Source: Clostridioides difficile CD160
GTDB taxonomy: Bacteria > Bacillota > Clostridia > Peptostreptococcales > Peptostreptococcaceae
Assembly: GCF_000449425.2 (NCBI RefSeq)
Contig: NZ_AVHW01000093.1
Location: 1 to 46,781 of the forward strand
DNA length: 46,781 bases
Reading direction: 5' to 3'
Positions 26,898 through 36,068 of the stretch are shown piece after piece; within the stretch, counting starts at the first letter, position 1; every line of letters starts with the position of its first letter. The position numbers were made by a program, and so were the translations under genes. Below the pieces are notes generated by a model. It was given only the letters and a program-made list of their open reading frames with translations. It ran no database searches and was not told the DNA's origin.

Positions 26898-28486
26898 CAC
26901 GATTGGCTCCTTTGTTTATAAATTGTATATACATTTCTTCCCTTATTTTTGGATTGGTATAAGGCTAAATCAGCATTTTTAATAAGGGTTAATTCATCAC
27001 AACCATCGACATGTATCTCGTTATATATCCCAAAAGATAAAGTGAGCTGTTTAGAGTTTTTACTTTTTAAATGTACAATATTTTTTTCTCTCAGCTCTTT
27101 TTGAACTGACTTAACAAATGTAATAATTTCATCATCACTTCTATCAACAAATATACAAGTGAATTCATCTCCTCCATATCGTGCAGCAAAAGCGTTGTCT
27201 GGCAAGTTATTCTTTAATAAAGTAGTAACTTCTTTTATTGCCTCATCACCTTTTGAATGACCGTAGTAATCATTATATTCTTTGAAAAAATCGATATCAA
27301 CCATAACATATCCAATGGATAAAACCTCATCATCTTGGATTAATTTACTTATAAGTTTACTGCTGTATCTTCGATTATAAATTTTTGTAAGTTCATCTAT
27401 ATCTGCTACTGTTTGTAGTCTAACTTGCTTTTCCAACATAAGGTTTTGTTCTTTTTCTGTTTCATAGAGAGAAATAAGACTTTTGAAGCTTTCCCCCATT
27501 GATACCTTACCTATCACTTCTCCTTTTAATATGGTTTCATAAAAAGTTTCATAAATTTCATCAGTCTCATGTCCAAATAGAATTGCATATTGAACATGTA
27601 ATTTTTGAATTTGTATAGTTATATTTTGATCCTTGTTGTTATACAATGTGTCTAATTGGTTTAAGCACCAGGCTGCCTCTTCTTCTCTTTTCAACAAAAG
27701 CAAAAACTCTATTAAATACAAATAAGTGGATTTCAGCAAAAACGCATCTTCCTTATTTTCAATCAACTTTTTTATCAAACTATCTATTTTATGTAATGCT
27801 TCTGTTTCCTTATTTTCTAATAATAGAAGACGTATTTCTCCTTCCATAAATAATAAAGGTAAAATGCCAACTTCACATTTTACACTTAAACATTTTTCAT
27901 GATACTTCAGAGCTTTATCTAATTCTCCTTGAACACAAGAAAGGTGTAATAGATTCACAAGTATAGACTTGTAGTAAAAGAGTACACTTTTTATAGGAAC
28001 ATCTTTTATAACATCTAATGCTTTTGTATAGAATTGCTCTGCAATTGTATATACTCCACTTGTATAAAATATATCAGCAATATTGTTATAGAAAATAGCA
28101 CATGATTTTTTATCTTTAATTTTATATGCAATTTTGATACCTTCTAAATATATAGTAAGAGCTGCTATTTCGTCACAAATAGTAACATTTCGCAAGCCCT
28201 CAAGTTTAAAATATTCAATTAACACATCAAAATAGTTTTTATGTTCAGCAAGTTCTCTTGCTTTTTCTGAATGAAAATTATAGGCATCTCCATCCCACTT
28301 CATCTGAAAATATTGTGCTAAATACACATGAGCCAGTGCTTGTCCATAGAAGTAGTTTAACTGTTCTGATATAGTTAGCAACCTATCACAATCGTGTTTA
28401 TTAAATCTAGAATTATGTTCAAAACGATGCTGAATTCGATCAATCAGCAATTGAATTTGTTCAAGTGCTACATTATAGTTAGTCAT
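26897..28486 (-). CDS. TPR-GGDEF diguanylate cyclase, second gene
   Basis: 529 residues from ATG 28486, chosen because GGAAGGGG precedes it; it overlaps the upstream stop by eight bases. Residues 1 to about 350 are all helical, with repeated degenerate TPR units (for example SCAIFYNNIADIFYTSGVYTIAEQFYTKAL). A short coiled linker follows (TEKEQNLMLEKQV), then a GGDEF domain with DIDFFKEYNDYYGHSKGDEAI and an intact RYGGDEF (about 438-442). The inhibitory RxxD site is absent (Pro and Ala at those positions), so product inhibition of the usual kind is not expected. There is no signal peptide or membrane helix. Confidence 0.88.
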   Translation of the reverse strand: MTNYNVALEQIQLLIDRIQHRFEHNSRFNKHDCDRLLTISEQLNYFYGQALAHVYLAQYFQMKWDGDAYNFHSEKARELAEHKNYFDVLIEYFKLEGLRNVTICDEIAALTIYLEGIKIAYKIKDKKSCAIFYNNIADIFYTSGVYTIAEQFYTKALDVIKDVPIKSVLFYYKSILVNLLHLSCVQGELDKALKYHEKCLSVKCEVGILPLLFMEGEIRLLLLENKETEALHKIDSLIKKLIENKEDAFLLKSTYLYLIEFLLLLKREEEAAWCLNQLDTLYNNKDQNITIQIQKLHVQYAILFGHETDEIYETFYETILKGEVIGKVSMGESFKSLISLYETEKEQNLMLEKQVRLQTVADIDELTKIYNRRYSSKLISKLIQDDEVLSIGYVMVDIDFFKEYNDYYGHSKGDEAIKEVTTLLKNNLPDNAFAARYGGDEFTCIFVDRSDDEIITFVKSVQKELREKNIVHLKSKNSKQLTLSFGIYNEIHVDGCDELTLIKNADLALYQSKNKGRNVYTIYKQRSQS

Positions 28487-30080
28487 TATGCACCCCTTCC
28501 ATATCAAGTATTGATTTAGCATTATTTCTACCATTATTCTTAACAGCATATAGTGCTTTATCTACTTCGTCAAACAAATTAAGTACATCAACTTTAGTTG
28601 AAACGGTCTTATTCCCATAGCCAATTGACAATGTTATTATTTTTGAACATCGTGAATGTATATGTTCGATACTTTTTAATTTTATTGCTTCTTTTATTTG
28701 ATTCACATAATTAGCCATTTGTTCAAGATTCAAGTCCCAACTAAGACAAATAAATTCATCGCCACCATAACGAAAGACTGCCATTTGTTCATTTGCATTA
28801 TCTTTTAGGATACTAGCTACTTGTTTTAATATTTCATCACCTGCCAAATGTCCATAATAATCATTGTATTCTTTAAAGTAATCAATATCAAATATTGCAA
28901 GACCAATATTAGTATACTTATTGCTATTGAGAATTTCATCTTGCTTAATATTAAAATAATAACGATTGTATATATTGGTCAATTCATCATAATTGACAAG
29001 GTCATATAATTCTTTTAATACTTTTTTTGATTGATTATACTTAGTATATGTATCATTTAATTCAATCTTAGCACACAAACCCTCTATCTTTAACAAATTT
29101 GATTGAGCTTGTGCTTTTAAATATAAGCTATAGTAGTCACGATAATGAAGATACAGTTCCTTTTTTGTTTCAAATTGCTGTGAATACTGAATTTTCAACT
29201 TACACAATTTCAATAAAGGTTCTGGTTCATCTTCTTTTATTAATTCTTGTAAAGATTGTAATAATTCACTTGATTTTATTTTACTTTTAATATGTATCAT
29301 TGCTTCTATTGCATTCATCAAAAATTCTATTAAGTAAACGCGATTTGGAAAAGTCATAAGTCCATCATTCTTCATTTCCTGCAGATAGTATAAACTCTTT
29401 TCTTGATTTTGTATCTCTGCATAATAAAGTAAATATCCATAATCAACATAGATTTTTAAATCTTTCTCTTCAAATGGAAGTGAACTCAATTCTTCAATAG
29501 TTGATTTCATCAATTCAAGCTTACCTAGTTTTAAATATATACTAATGAAATTAATTAACAACATTCGAAGAAAACGTGGTTTTGTATCTGGCAAAGAACG
29601 CAATACTTTCATTGCTTTATCTAAATAAAGCATTGCTTCATCATATAATTCGTAATCCAAATAATAAGAACTAATATTTCCATAATTTATACCAATTCGG
29701 TATTTAATGTCTAATCTTTCAGAAATGTCCAAGGCTTTTAAAGTATATTTAAATGCAGATTTTTTATCATATGAATTTGAAAAAAGCAAACTATGCATTG
29801 CATAAAATTTTTCTAATAACTCACTTGGTTTCTTTTCATCAATATACTCCTGTGCATACTCTAACTCTTTTGATACGCATTTCATATTTGATTCTACATA
29901 GAAATAATAATCGGCACGCCATACATATCCAAAAGCTACACTTTGCCAATCTTTATTTTCTTTTGCAAGCGAAATCAGTTTATCACAAATTCCACAAACA
30001 ATATCATCGTTCACATTAATGTTTTTATGTATTTTACTCTTTAATTCCTCAATTTCACACAAAGTGTAGTTTTCAATCAT
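28479..30080 (-). CDS. TPR-GGDEF diguanylate cyclase, first gene of the operon
   Basis: 533 residues, built like its downstream neighbour: an alpha-helical TPR-like sensor of about 360 residues (KYRIGINYGNISSYYLDYELYDEAMLYLDKAM), then GGDEF with IFDIDYFKEYNDYYGHLAGDEIL and RYGGDEF (439-443), catalytically intact. No RxxD inhibitory site. The pair probably arose by duplication. TTGGAG precedes ATG 30080, and a sigma-A-type promoter lies 30 bases further up. As first gene of eight it sets the expression of the EAL enzyme and the peptide importer. Confidence 0.88.
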   Translation of the reverse strand: MIENYTLCEIEELKSKIHKNINVNDDIVCGICDKLISLAKENKDWQSVAFGYVWRADYYFYVESNMKCVSKELEYAQEYIDEKKPSELLEKFYAMHSLLFSNSYDKKSAFKYTLKALDISERLDIKYRIGINYGNISSYYLDYELYDEAMLYLDKAMKVLRSLPDTKPRFLRMLLINFISIYLKLGKLELMKSTIEELSSLPFEEKDLKIYVDYGYLLYYAEIQNQEKSLYYLQEMKNDGLMTFPNRVYLIEFLMNAIEAMIHIKSKIKSSELLQSLQELIKEDEPEPLLKLCKLKIQYSQQFETKKELYLHYRDYYSLYLKAQAQSNLLKIEGLCAKIELNDTYTKYNQSKKVLKELYDLVNYDELTNIYNRYYFNIKQDEILNSNKYTNIGLAIFDIDYFKEYNDYYGHLAGDEILKQVASILKDNANEQMAVFRYGGDEFICLSWDLNLEQMANYVNQIKEAIKLKSIEHIHSRCSKIITLSIGYGNKTVSTKVDVLNLFDEVDKALYAVKNNGRNNAKSILDMEGVHND

Positions 30081-30109
30081 GACATTACTCCAAATTTATT
30101 TTTTATAAC

Positions 30110-30139
30110 ATTATAACACGCAAGTGTAGCTTTTCACAA
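30110..30139 (-). promoter_or_regulatory. Probable sigma-A promoter of the GGDEF-EAL-opp operon
   Basis: Minus strand: TTGTGA (30139-30134), an 18-base spacer, then TATAAT (30115-30110), 30 bases before the first start codon. The spacer carries a TGTG just before the -10. Confidence 0.65.
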
Positions 30140-30217
30140 TGAGATGTTTACAACACCTGTATTTGCTACATTTATCACATAGATTAAGAGTTCTTCGAAA
30201 ACACCTTTTTTATTTTT

Positions 30218-30263
30218 TATATAAAAAAGGAGATGATTCAAATTGTTATTTTGAGGCATCCCC
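30218..30263 (-). terminator. Terminator after the SHMT-like gene
   Basis: On the minus strand GGGGATG (30263-30257) pairs with CATCTCC (30235-30229), with an inner TCAAA/TTTGA stem, followed by TTTTTTATAT. It closes the 30.3-34.4 kb gene group. Confidence 0.8.
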
Positions 30264-30335
30264 TTATAGTAATTATATATTATTAGGTTTTATGTTATAG
30301 GCTTTATAGGTTATGGGCTATATAAATCAATATAT

Positions 30336-31592
30336 TTAATCTTCAAAATACCCTTCTGGATATAATGGGAACTTAGATATAAGCTCTTGAGCTTCCACTT
30401 TACAATCATCTAGTACTTCTTTATTATCAATATTTTCTGCTACCTTATTCATTATTCCTGCTATTTGTATAACTTCTTTTTCTTTAAGACCTCTTTGAGA
30501 TATTGATGTAAGACCTATACGAACACCACTAGTTACAAATGGTGACTGTGGGTCATCAGGAATAACATTTTTATTAACTGTTATTCCTACATATTCAAGA
30601 GCTTTTTCAAATTGTTTTCCTGTAAGATTTTTGCTTCTTAAATCAACCATAACTATATGGTTATCAGTTCCTCCACTTACAATACTAAAACCATGTGAAA
30701 TAAGTTCAGATGCTAAAGTTTGAGCATTTACTACCACTTGTTCCATTATTTTTTTAAATTTATCTGTGCTTAAATACAATAGTGAAAAGGCTTTTGCTGC
30801 AACTGTATTAAGATGTATAGAACCTAATGTTCCTGGGAAAACACCTTTATCTAGTTTCTTTGCATGTTCAGCTTTACAAAGTACAATACCACTTCTTGGT
30901 CCACAGAAAGTTTTTGTTGTAGATGAAGAAACAAAATCTGCATAAGGTACAGGGCTAGGAATTACTTTTGCTGCTACCAATCCTGCAACATGTGCCATAT
31001 CTACCATAAAGTAAGCCCCTACTTCTTTTGCAACCTTCGATATTCTTTCATAATCTATTAGTCTTGGATATGAACTTGCTCCTGCAATTATAAGTTTTGG
31101 TTTACATTCTTTTGCTTTTGATTCAAGAGCGTCATAATCTATACGTCCAGTATTTGGGTCTACTCCATAAAATTCATATTTATAAATGTCGTGTAAAAAA
31201 TTAACGGTGCTACCATGTGTTAAATGTCCACCTTGGTCGAGACGCATACTCAAGACAGTATCATTTGGTTTTAATATTGATGAATATACACAATAGTTGG
31301 CTGTAGAACCTGAGTATGGCTGTACATTTACATGTTCTGCTCCAAATACTTCTTTTGCACGTTTGATTGCTAGAGTTTCAAGTTTATCTGCTTCTTCAGA
31401 ACCTGCTTGAAAACGAGCCCCTGGATAACCTTCTTCTGTTTTATTTGTAAATACACATCCACTCAATTCAAGTACTTCTGTTGGTGCTGTACTTTCAGAA
31501 GCTATCATCTCAATATTATGCTCTTGTCTAACCAACTCTCCAGCTACAATATTATATAACTCTGGGTCTGAAATTTTTGTTGTTTTTAACAT
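30336..31592 (-). CDS. Serine hydroxymethyltransferase-like PLP enzyme, divergent active site
   Basis: 418 residues, the length and fold of serine hydroxymethyltransferase: EMIASES, TNK-EEGYPGARF, NVQPYSGSTANY, GGHLTHGS, VDMAHVAGLVAA and the PLP lysine Lys227. Several residues that are near-invariant in true SHMT differ: the His before the lysine is Thr226 (TTKTFCGPRSG instead of THKTLRGPRGG), the Tyr-Tyr pair after YPGKR is Phe61-Gln62, and the Tyr of NKYAE is Thr52. In the E. coli enzyme these contact PLP, substrate and the folate reaction. A different beta-hydroxy amino acid substrate, or folate-independent aldol cleavage, is possible. GAGGAGG precedes the ATG. Confidence 0.82.
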   Translation of the reverse strand: MLKTTKISDPELYNIVAGELVRQEHNIEMIASESTAPTEVLELSGCVFTNKTEEGYPGARFQAGSEEADKLETLAIKRAKEVFGAEHVNVQPYSGSTANYCVYSSILKPNDTVLSMRLDQGGHLTHGSTVNFLHDIYKYEFYGVDPNTGRIDYDALESKAKECKPKLIIAGASSYPRLIDYERISKVAKEVGAYFMVDMAHVAGLVAAKVIPSPVPYADFVSSSTTKTFCGPRSGIVLCKAEHAKKLDKGVFPGTLGSIHLNTVAAKAFSLLYLSTDKFKKIMEQVVVNAQTLASELISHGFSIVSGGTDNHIVMVDLRSKNLTGKQFEKALEYVGITVNKNVIPDDPQSPFVTSGVRIGLTSISQRGLKEKEVIQIAGIMNKVAENIDNKEVLDDCKVEAQELISKFPLYPEGYFED

Positions 31593-31663
31593 AATAATCC
31601 TCCTCTTAATTAAAGAATATATTTTATTGATTTAATCTTTATTAATAAATTTATTATAAAAAC

Positions 31664-33229
31664 CTATAAAATGTAAGATATTCCTCCACCAGGTCCTAAT
31701 GGTATGCCAATACCCATGAACAGTAATAACAATATTATTTCTATTAATGTAAATACCACCGAGTATGGAATCATATTCGATATGACAGTACCTATACCTA
31801 GATTCTTATCATATTTTCTAGCAAAAGCTAATATAACTGGGAAATACGGAAAAAGTGGACTTATTGGATTTGTTGAAGCATCCCCAATACGATAAGCTAT
31901 CTGAGTTAATGCTGGATTAAAATCTAGTAACATAAACATTGGAACAAATATAGGTGCTAAAATAGCCCATTTCGCAGAAGCACTTCCTACAAATAAATTG
32001 ATAAATCCAGATAGAAATATAAATCCTATTATCAATCCATAACTAGGTATCCCGGATTCTGCCAAGACTTTTGCTCCTGTTATTGATAAAATTGTTCCCA
32101 AGTTACTAAGATTAAATAGATTAATAAATTGAGATGCTATAAATGCTAAAACTATATATCCACCCATATCACTCATACTACTACCCATCATAGATACTAA
32201 GTCTTTGTCATTCTTTATCTTCTTACTTACTTTTCCATACACTAATCCTGGAGTTAAAAATATAATAGTGATTATAGGAACTATACCTTTCATTAAAGGT
32301 GCATTACTAGATAGTATTGAACCAGTTTCTGAATCTTTCATAAATGCATTGTCACCTATACATAAAGCAACTATTACTACCACAACAACTAACAATGATA
32401 ATAAAGCGTATTTTATACCTTTATTTTCAAGTTCACTCAATTCCTGCATATCCTTATCATTCTCTGAATCACTGTATTTTGAAAAACGAGGAGCTATAAA
32501 TTTTTCAGTTACAAATGCTCCTGCAAAAGTTAAAACTATTGCTGATATAAAAGCAAAATAAAGGTTCATTGCTGGATTACCTTGATAAGATGGGTCCATC
32601 ATTTGAGCTGCTGGTATTGTAAATCCAGCTAATAATACATCTGTCGTACTAAGCATGACATTTGCTGCAAATCCTCCTGCAACACCTGCAAAGGCTGCAA
32701 ACATACCTACAAGAGGATGTCTTCCAATGCCTAAAAAAACAAGTGCTGCAAGTGGTGGTAATATTATAAATCCTACATCTGCTGCTGTATGTGATAACAT
32801 ACCTGCAAATACAATTGCTACAGTTACAAGTTTTTGTGGAACTTTACTTATCCCTTTTTTCATTAATACTTCCATAAATCCAGATTTCTCAGCAACACCT
32901 GCTCCAAGCATCGTAACTAATACTAATCCTAATGGAGCAAATGACTGGAAGTTTGTAACTATACTACCTAAATAGGATTGAATCTGCTCTTTCTCTAGTA
33001 GATTTACTACTTTTACAACCTCTTTTGTAGAAGGGTGTATTTCTTCTACTCCTAAACTGGATATAATTGCTGACAATATTAAGACAATTATACATAGTAG
33101 TAAAAATATGGTTACTGGGTCTGGAAGTTTATTACCTGCTATCTCTACAACATTTAATGCTCTCATTAATAGTCCACTATCTTTGTTTTTTTCCTGTGAA
33201 TTAATTTTCCTCAAACTAATCCCCCCCAT
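31664..33229 (-). CDS. AbgT-family transporter
   Basis: About 521 residues from ATG 33229 (GGAG nine bases upstream); a TTG at 33211 with GGGGGG in front, or the GTG at 33250, are alternatives. Membrane protein with the AbgT features LPDPVTIFLLLCIIVLILS near the start, SHTAADVGFIILPPLAA, FVGSASAKWAILAPIFVPMFM and GDASTNPISPLFPYFP. E. coli AbgT imports p-aminobenzoyl-glutamate; other members export sulfonamides. It lies 14-35 bases downstream of an M20 amidohydrolase, as in abgAB-abgT loci, suggesting import of an N-acyl amino acid that the hydrolase then cleaves. Confidence 0.88.
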   Translation of the reverse strand: MGGISLRKINSQEKNKDSGLLMRALNVVEIAGNKLPDPVTIFLLLCIIVLILSAIISSLGVEEIHPSTKEVVKVVNLLEKEQIQSYLGSIVTNFQSFAPLGLVLVTMLGAGVAEKSGFMEVLMKKGISKVPQKLVTVAIVFAGMLSHTAADVGFIILPPLAALVFLGIGRHPLVGMFAAFAGVAGGFAANVMLSTTDVLLAGFTIPAAQMMDPSYQGNPAMNLYFAFISAIVLTFAGAFVTEKFIAPRFSKYSDSENDKDMQELSELENKGIKYALLSLLVVVVVIVALCIGDNAFMKDSETGSILSSNAPLMKGIVPIITIIFLTPGLVYGKVSKKIKNDKDLVSMMGSSMSDMGGYIVLAFIASQFINLFNLSNLGTILSITGAKVLAESGIPSYGLIIGFIFLSGFINLFVGSASAKWAILAPIFVPMFMLLDFNPALTQIAYRIGDASTNPISPLFPYFPVILAFARKYDKNLGIGTVISNMIPYSVVFTLIEIILLLLFMGIGIPLGPGGGISYIL

Positions 33230-33263
33230 AAACTTTATCTCCAGAAACACTCTATGTTAAATT

Positions 33264-34448
33264 TTACTTTTTAAATTTATCCATATAATTTATAACAGAT
33301 TGACATAGTACGTTTGTACCTACTAAAATAGAATTTTTATCAGCTTTAAATTTAGGATTATGCCACTGATACGTACAACCTTGTTCTTTGTTGCCTACAC
33401 CTAACCAGTAAAAAAATCCTGGTGCTTTTTCCATAAATATAGAAAAATCTTCTCCTCCTGTGGAAGGTATTGGATCAACTACAGTATCTTCTGAATACAA
33501 GTCACATACAGATTTACAAGCTATTGTGTACATTTCTTTACTGTTTATAACAGCTGGTAAATCAAATAAATAATCTAGTTTTGCAGTTGCTTGATATCCA
33601 CGTGCTATTTCACAAACTATATTTTCCAAATTTTCAGATATTTTCTTTCGTACCTCATTACTAAAGCTTCTACATGTACCTGTCATATCTACTTTTTCTG
33701 AAATTACATTATTTGCAGTTCCTCCATTTATAGTGCCTATTGATATAACAGCTGATTCTAATGGACTTATATTTCTACTTACTATTGTTTGAATACCCAT
33801 TATAATTGCACTTGATGCTACTATAGGGTCTATTGTTCTATTTGGTATACCTCCATGCCCTCCAAAACCATTTACTTCTATCTTAATAGTATCTACCGCT
33901 GCCATTAATCCACCCAACTTAACACCTACTTTTCCACAAGGTATATCTGGATGATTGTGGAGACCAAATATAGCATCAACTTTTGGATTTTCCATTACTC
34001 CTCGTTCAACTAGCATCTTTGCTCCTTTATTAACTTCTTCTGCTGGTTGAAATATAAACTTTACATTTCCATGAAGGCTATCTCTAATATGGGATAGTAC
34101 ATATGCACATCCTACAAGACAAGATGTATGTATATCATGTCCACATGCATGCATTATACCATCATATTGTGATTTGTACTCAATATCAACCTCTTCATGG
34201 ATTGGTAAAGCATCAATATCTCCTCTTAATGCTACTGTAGGACCATCGTACTTTCCTTTCAATAACCCTACAACTCCTGTTTCCATTCCCATATCTAATA
34301 TCTCTATATCTAAACTTACTAATAAATCTTTTATAGCTTTTGTAGTCCTAAATTCTTTAAAACTTAGTTCTGGGTGCATATGAATATCTGTAAAAAACTC
34401 TAAAATATCTTCTTTGTACTTTTCTGATATCAAAATAAGTTCATGCAT
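33264..34448 (-). CDS. M20D-family amidohydrolase (AbgB/HipO-like)
   Basis: 394 residues. Metal and catalytic motifs are in order: MHPELSFKEF, MHACGHDIHTS (Cys and His ligands, Asp), FQPAEE with the catalytic base, GLHNHPDIPCG, the dimerisation-domain GGHGGIPN, and the final STGGEDFS and WHNPKF. Members deacylate N-acyl or aminobenzoyl amino acids in the cytoplasm. It is followed at once by the AbgT transporter and then the SHMT-like gene, so the released amino acid could feed that enzyme. Aminoacylase, hippurate hydrolase or aminobenzoyl-glutamate hydrolase activities are all possible. Confidence 0.88.
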   Translation of the reverse strand: MHELILISEKYKEDILEFFTDIHMHPELSFKEFRTTKAIKDLLVSLDIEILDMGMETGVVGLLKGKYDGPTVALRGDIDALPIHEEVDIEYKSQYDGIMHACGHDIHTSCLVGCAYVLSHIRDSLHGNVKFIFQPAEEVNKGAKMLVERGVMENPKVDAIFGLHNHPDIPCGKVGVKLGGLMAAVDTIKIEVNGFGGHGGIPNRTIDPIVASSAIIMGIQTIVSRNISPLESAVISIGTINGGTANNVISEKVDMTGTCRSFSNEVRKKISENLENIVCEIARGYQATAKLDYLFDLPAVINSKEMYTIACKSVCDLYSEDTVVDPIPSTGGEDFSIFMEKAPGFFYWLGVGNKEQGCTYQWHNPKFKADKNSILVGTNVLCQSVINYMDKFKK

Positions 34449-34696
34449 ACTAACACCTCTCCAAAATTTTTATTTTTGATTTTTCTACTATGTTAACTAC
34501 AAATTATATATAAGTCATTAATATTAATAAAGATATTTTTTATAAATTCAATTTAATTTCGTTTATATTTATATTTTACTACATCGTTTTAATTAAATAT
34601 ATTATCATATCTTGCAATTTATTTAACTATTTTGACTTTTTAAAATCTATATTATATAAAAAACTTCCCTTAACTATAATCTATTGATAAGTAACC

Positions 34697-35785
34697 CTAT
34701 TCCTGACTTTGTGTTGATTTTTCTCTACATGTAATAGCTTTATATACCATACAGACTAAAATTAAAAGTCCCATATAACCTGTATATGGATATAGAATGT
34801 TTACTAGTTTACCAAATGGTAAAAATCCACCTATACAAGCCAAAACAGCTATTACTGTTGTTACAAGTTTAAATTTAGGGTGTTCATCTTCAACAATCCT
34901 ATTAGTTACAGACCATAAAAGTGGAACAGCAGTCGTATAAATACCTAATATAAGTGCAACTGAGAAAAGTACACCTACAATAGGAGCTATATTATCTGCT
35001 AAATAAAGTGATGGTATTTCTTTCATATATAAGTTTCCTATATCTGAAATCATAGCCAAATACATAACTATTCCAGCAGTCATAAATACTACTCCACCTA
35101 ATAGACCTCCCCAGAAAGCATCCTTTTTACTTTCAATAGAAGCTCCCATTCCTGTTAAAAAAACAATCATTACAATAATATTTAATGTATTATAAATTAC
35201 TCCTGAAACTATTGGACTTCCTGATGCTTTTGTAACTTCAATATTCTTCATAGCTTCTCCAACCATAGATAATCCATCTAAATGTTTAAATAAACTTATT
35301 AGCCCAACAGCAATCGTAAATACTGCTATTACTGGTCCAATACGACCAAGTATACTTACTAATTTTTCTAAACCCATAGACACTGTGATTAACGTAGCAA
35401 CAGCCATCAAAACTCTTCCCAAATAAGGATTTATACCATAGTATTCAGTTAAAGTTGAGCCTGCACCCGAAATCATTACTATAAGAATTCCAAATAAAAA
35501 TATTGGGCTAAACCATTCATAGAATTTACCTAAAATCTTTCCACAATAAAAAGTATAAATTCTCGTTGGTTCTTTAAGTTTTAATTCTCTACCTCTAGTT
35601 ATAACTTCAGCTCCAAGAAATGAAAATAACACCATTGATATTAATGCTCCAACTAGCCCCATATACCCTTGGGAGGCGAAAAATTGGAGTATTTCTTGAC
35701 CTGTAGCAAATCCAGAACCAATTGCTGTTGCTAAATAAGCCCCTGCAATACAGATAATATTTTTCACATTTACTTTGTCTGACAT
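34697..35785 (-). CDS. YkvI-type membrane permease (amino-acid transporter-like)
   Basis: 362 residues, about ten hydrophobic helices with a LeuT-like beginning, IAGAYLATAIGSGFATGQEILQFFASQG, which is characteristic of the YkvI family distantly related to amino acid/cation symporters. The substrate is unknown. It lies between the two-component system and the hydrolase group on the same strand, and may be their target. TAATTTGGAGG-like sequence precedes the ATG. Confidence 0.8.
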   Translation of the reverse strand: MSDKVNVKNIICIAGAYLATAIGSGFATGQEILQFFASQGYMGLVGALISMVLFSFLGAEVITRGRELKLKEPTRIYTFYCGKILGKFYEWFSPIFLFGILIVMISGAGSTLTEYYGINPYLGRVLMAVATLITVSMGLEKLVSILGRIGPVIAVFTIAVGLISLFKHLDGLSMVGEAMKNIEVTKASGSPIVSGVIYNTLNIIVMIVFLTGMGASIESKKDAFWGGLLGGVVFMTAGIVMYLAMISDIGNLYMKEIPSLYLADNIAPIVGVLFSVALILGIYTTAVPLLWSVTNRIVEDEHPKFKLVTTVIAVLACIGGFLPFGKLVNILYPYTGYMGLLILVCMVYKAITCREKSTQSQE

Positions 35786-35979
35786 ATTAAATTACCTCCA
35801 TTATAAAGTTACCTTCTTAAACAAATATAAATCCTCAGCAAATTAAATGAAAATTCTGTCTTTTTAGAATAGTATTTGATTTGCTTTTTTTATTTTGTAT
35901 ATCTTTTTATTTTTATTTATATATATTTTTTTATATAAATAGGTACAGCTTTTATAAGGTTTAATGTTATTAAATATGT

Positions 35980-35993
35980 TTAAAGCGCTTTAA
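35980..35993. promoter_or_regulatory. Perfect 14-bp palindrome upstream of the permease gene
   Basis: TTAAAGCGCTTTAA, about 195 bases before the permease start, in otherwise featureless AT-rich DNA. The core resembles a catabolite (cre) site, or it may be the operator of the adjacent AraC-type response regulator. Function is not shown by sequence. Confidence 0.45.
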
Positions 35994-36068
35994 TTTTTGC
36001 TATAATTAAAGTATACTTATTCAGGCACACTCAAACAATTATCTATATTGACTTTTTATTTATCAATT

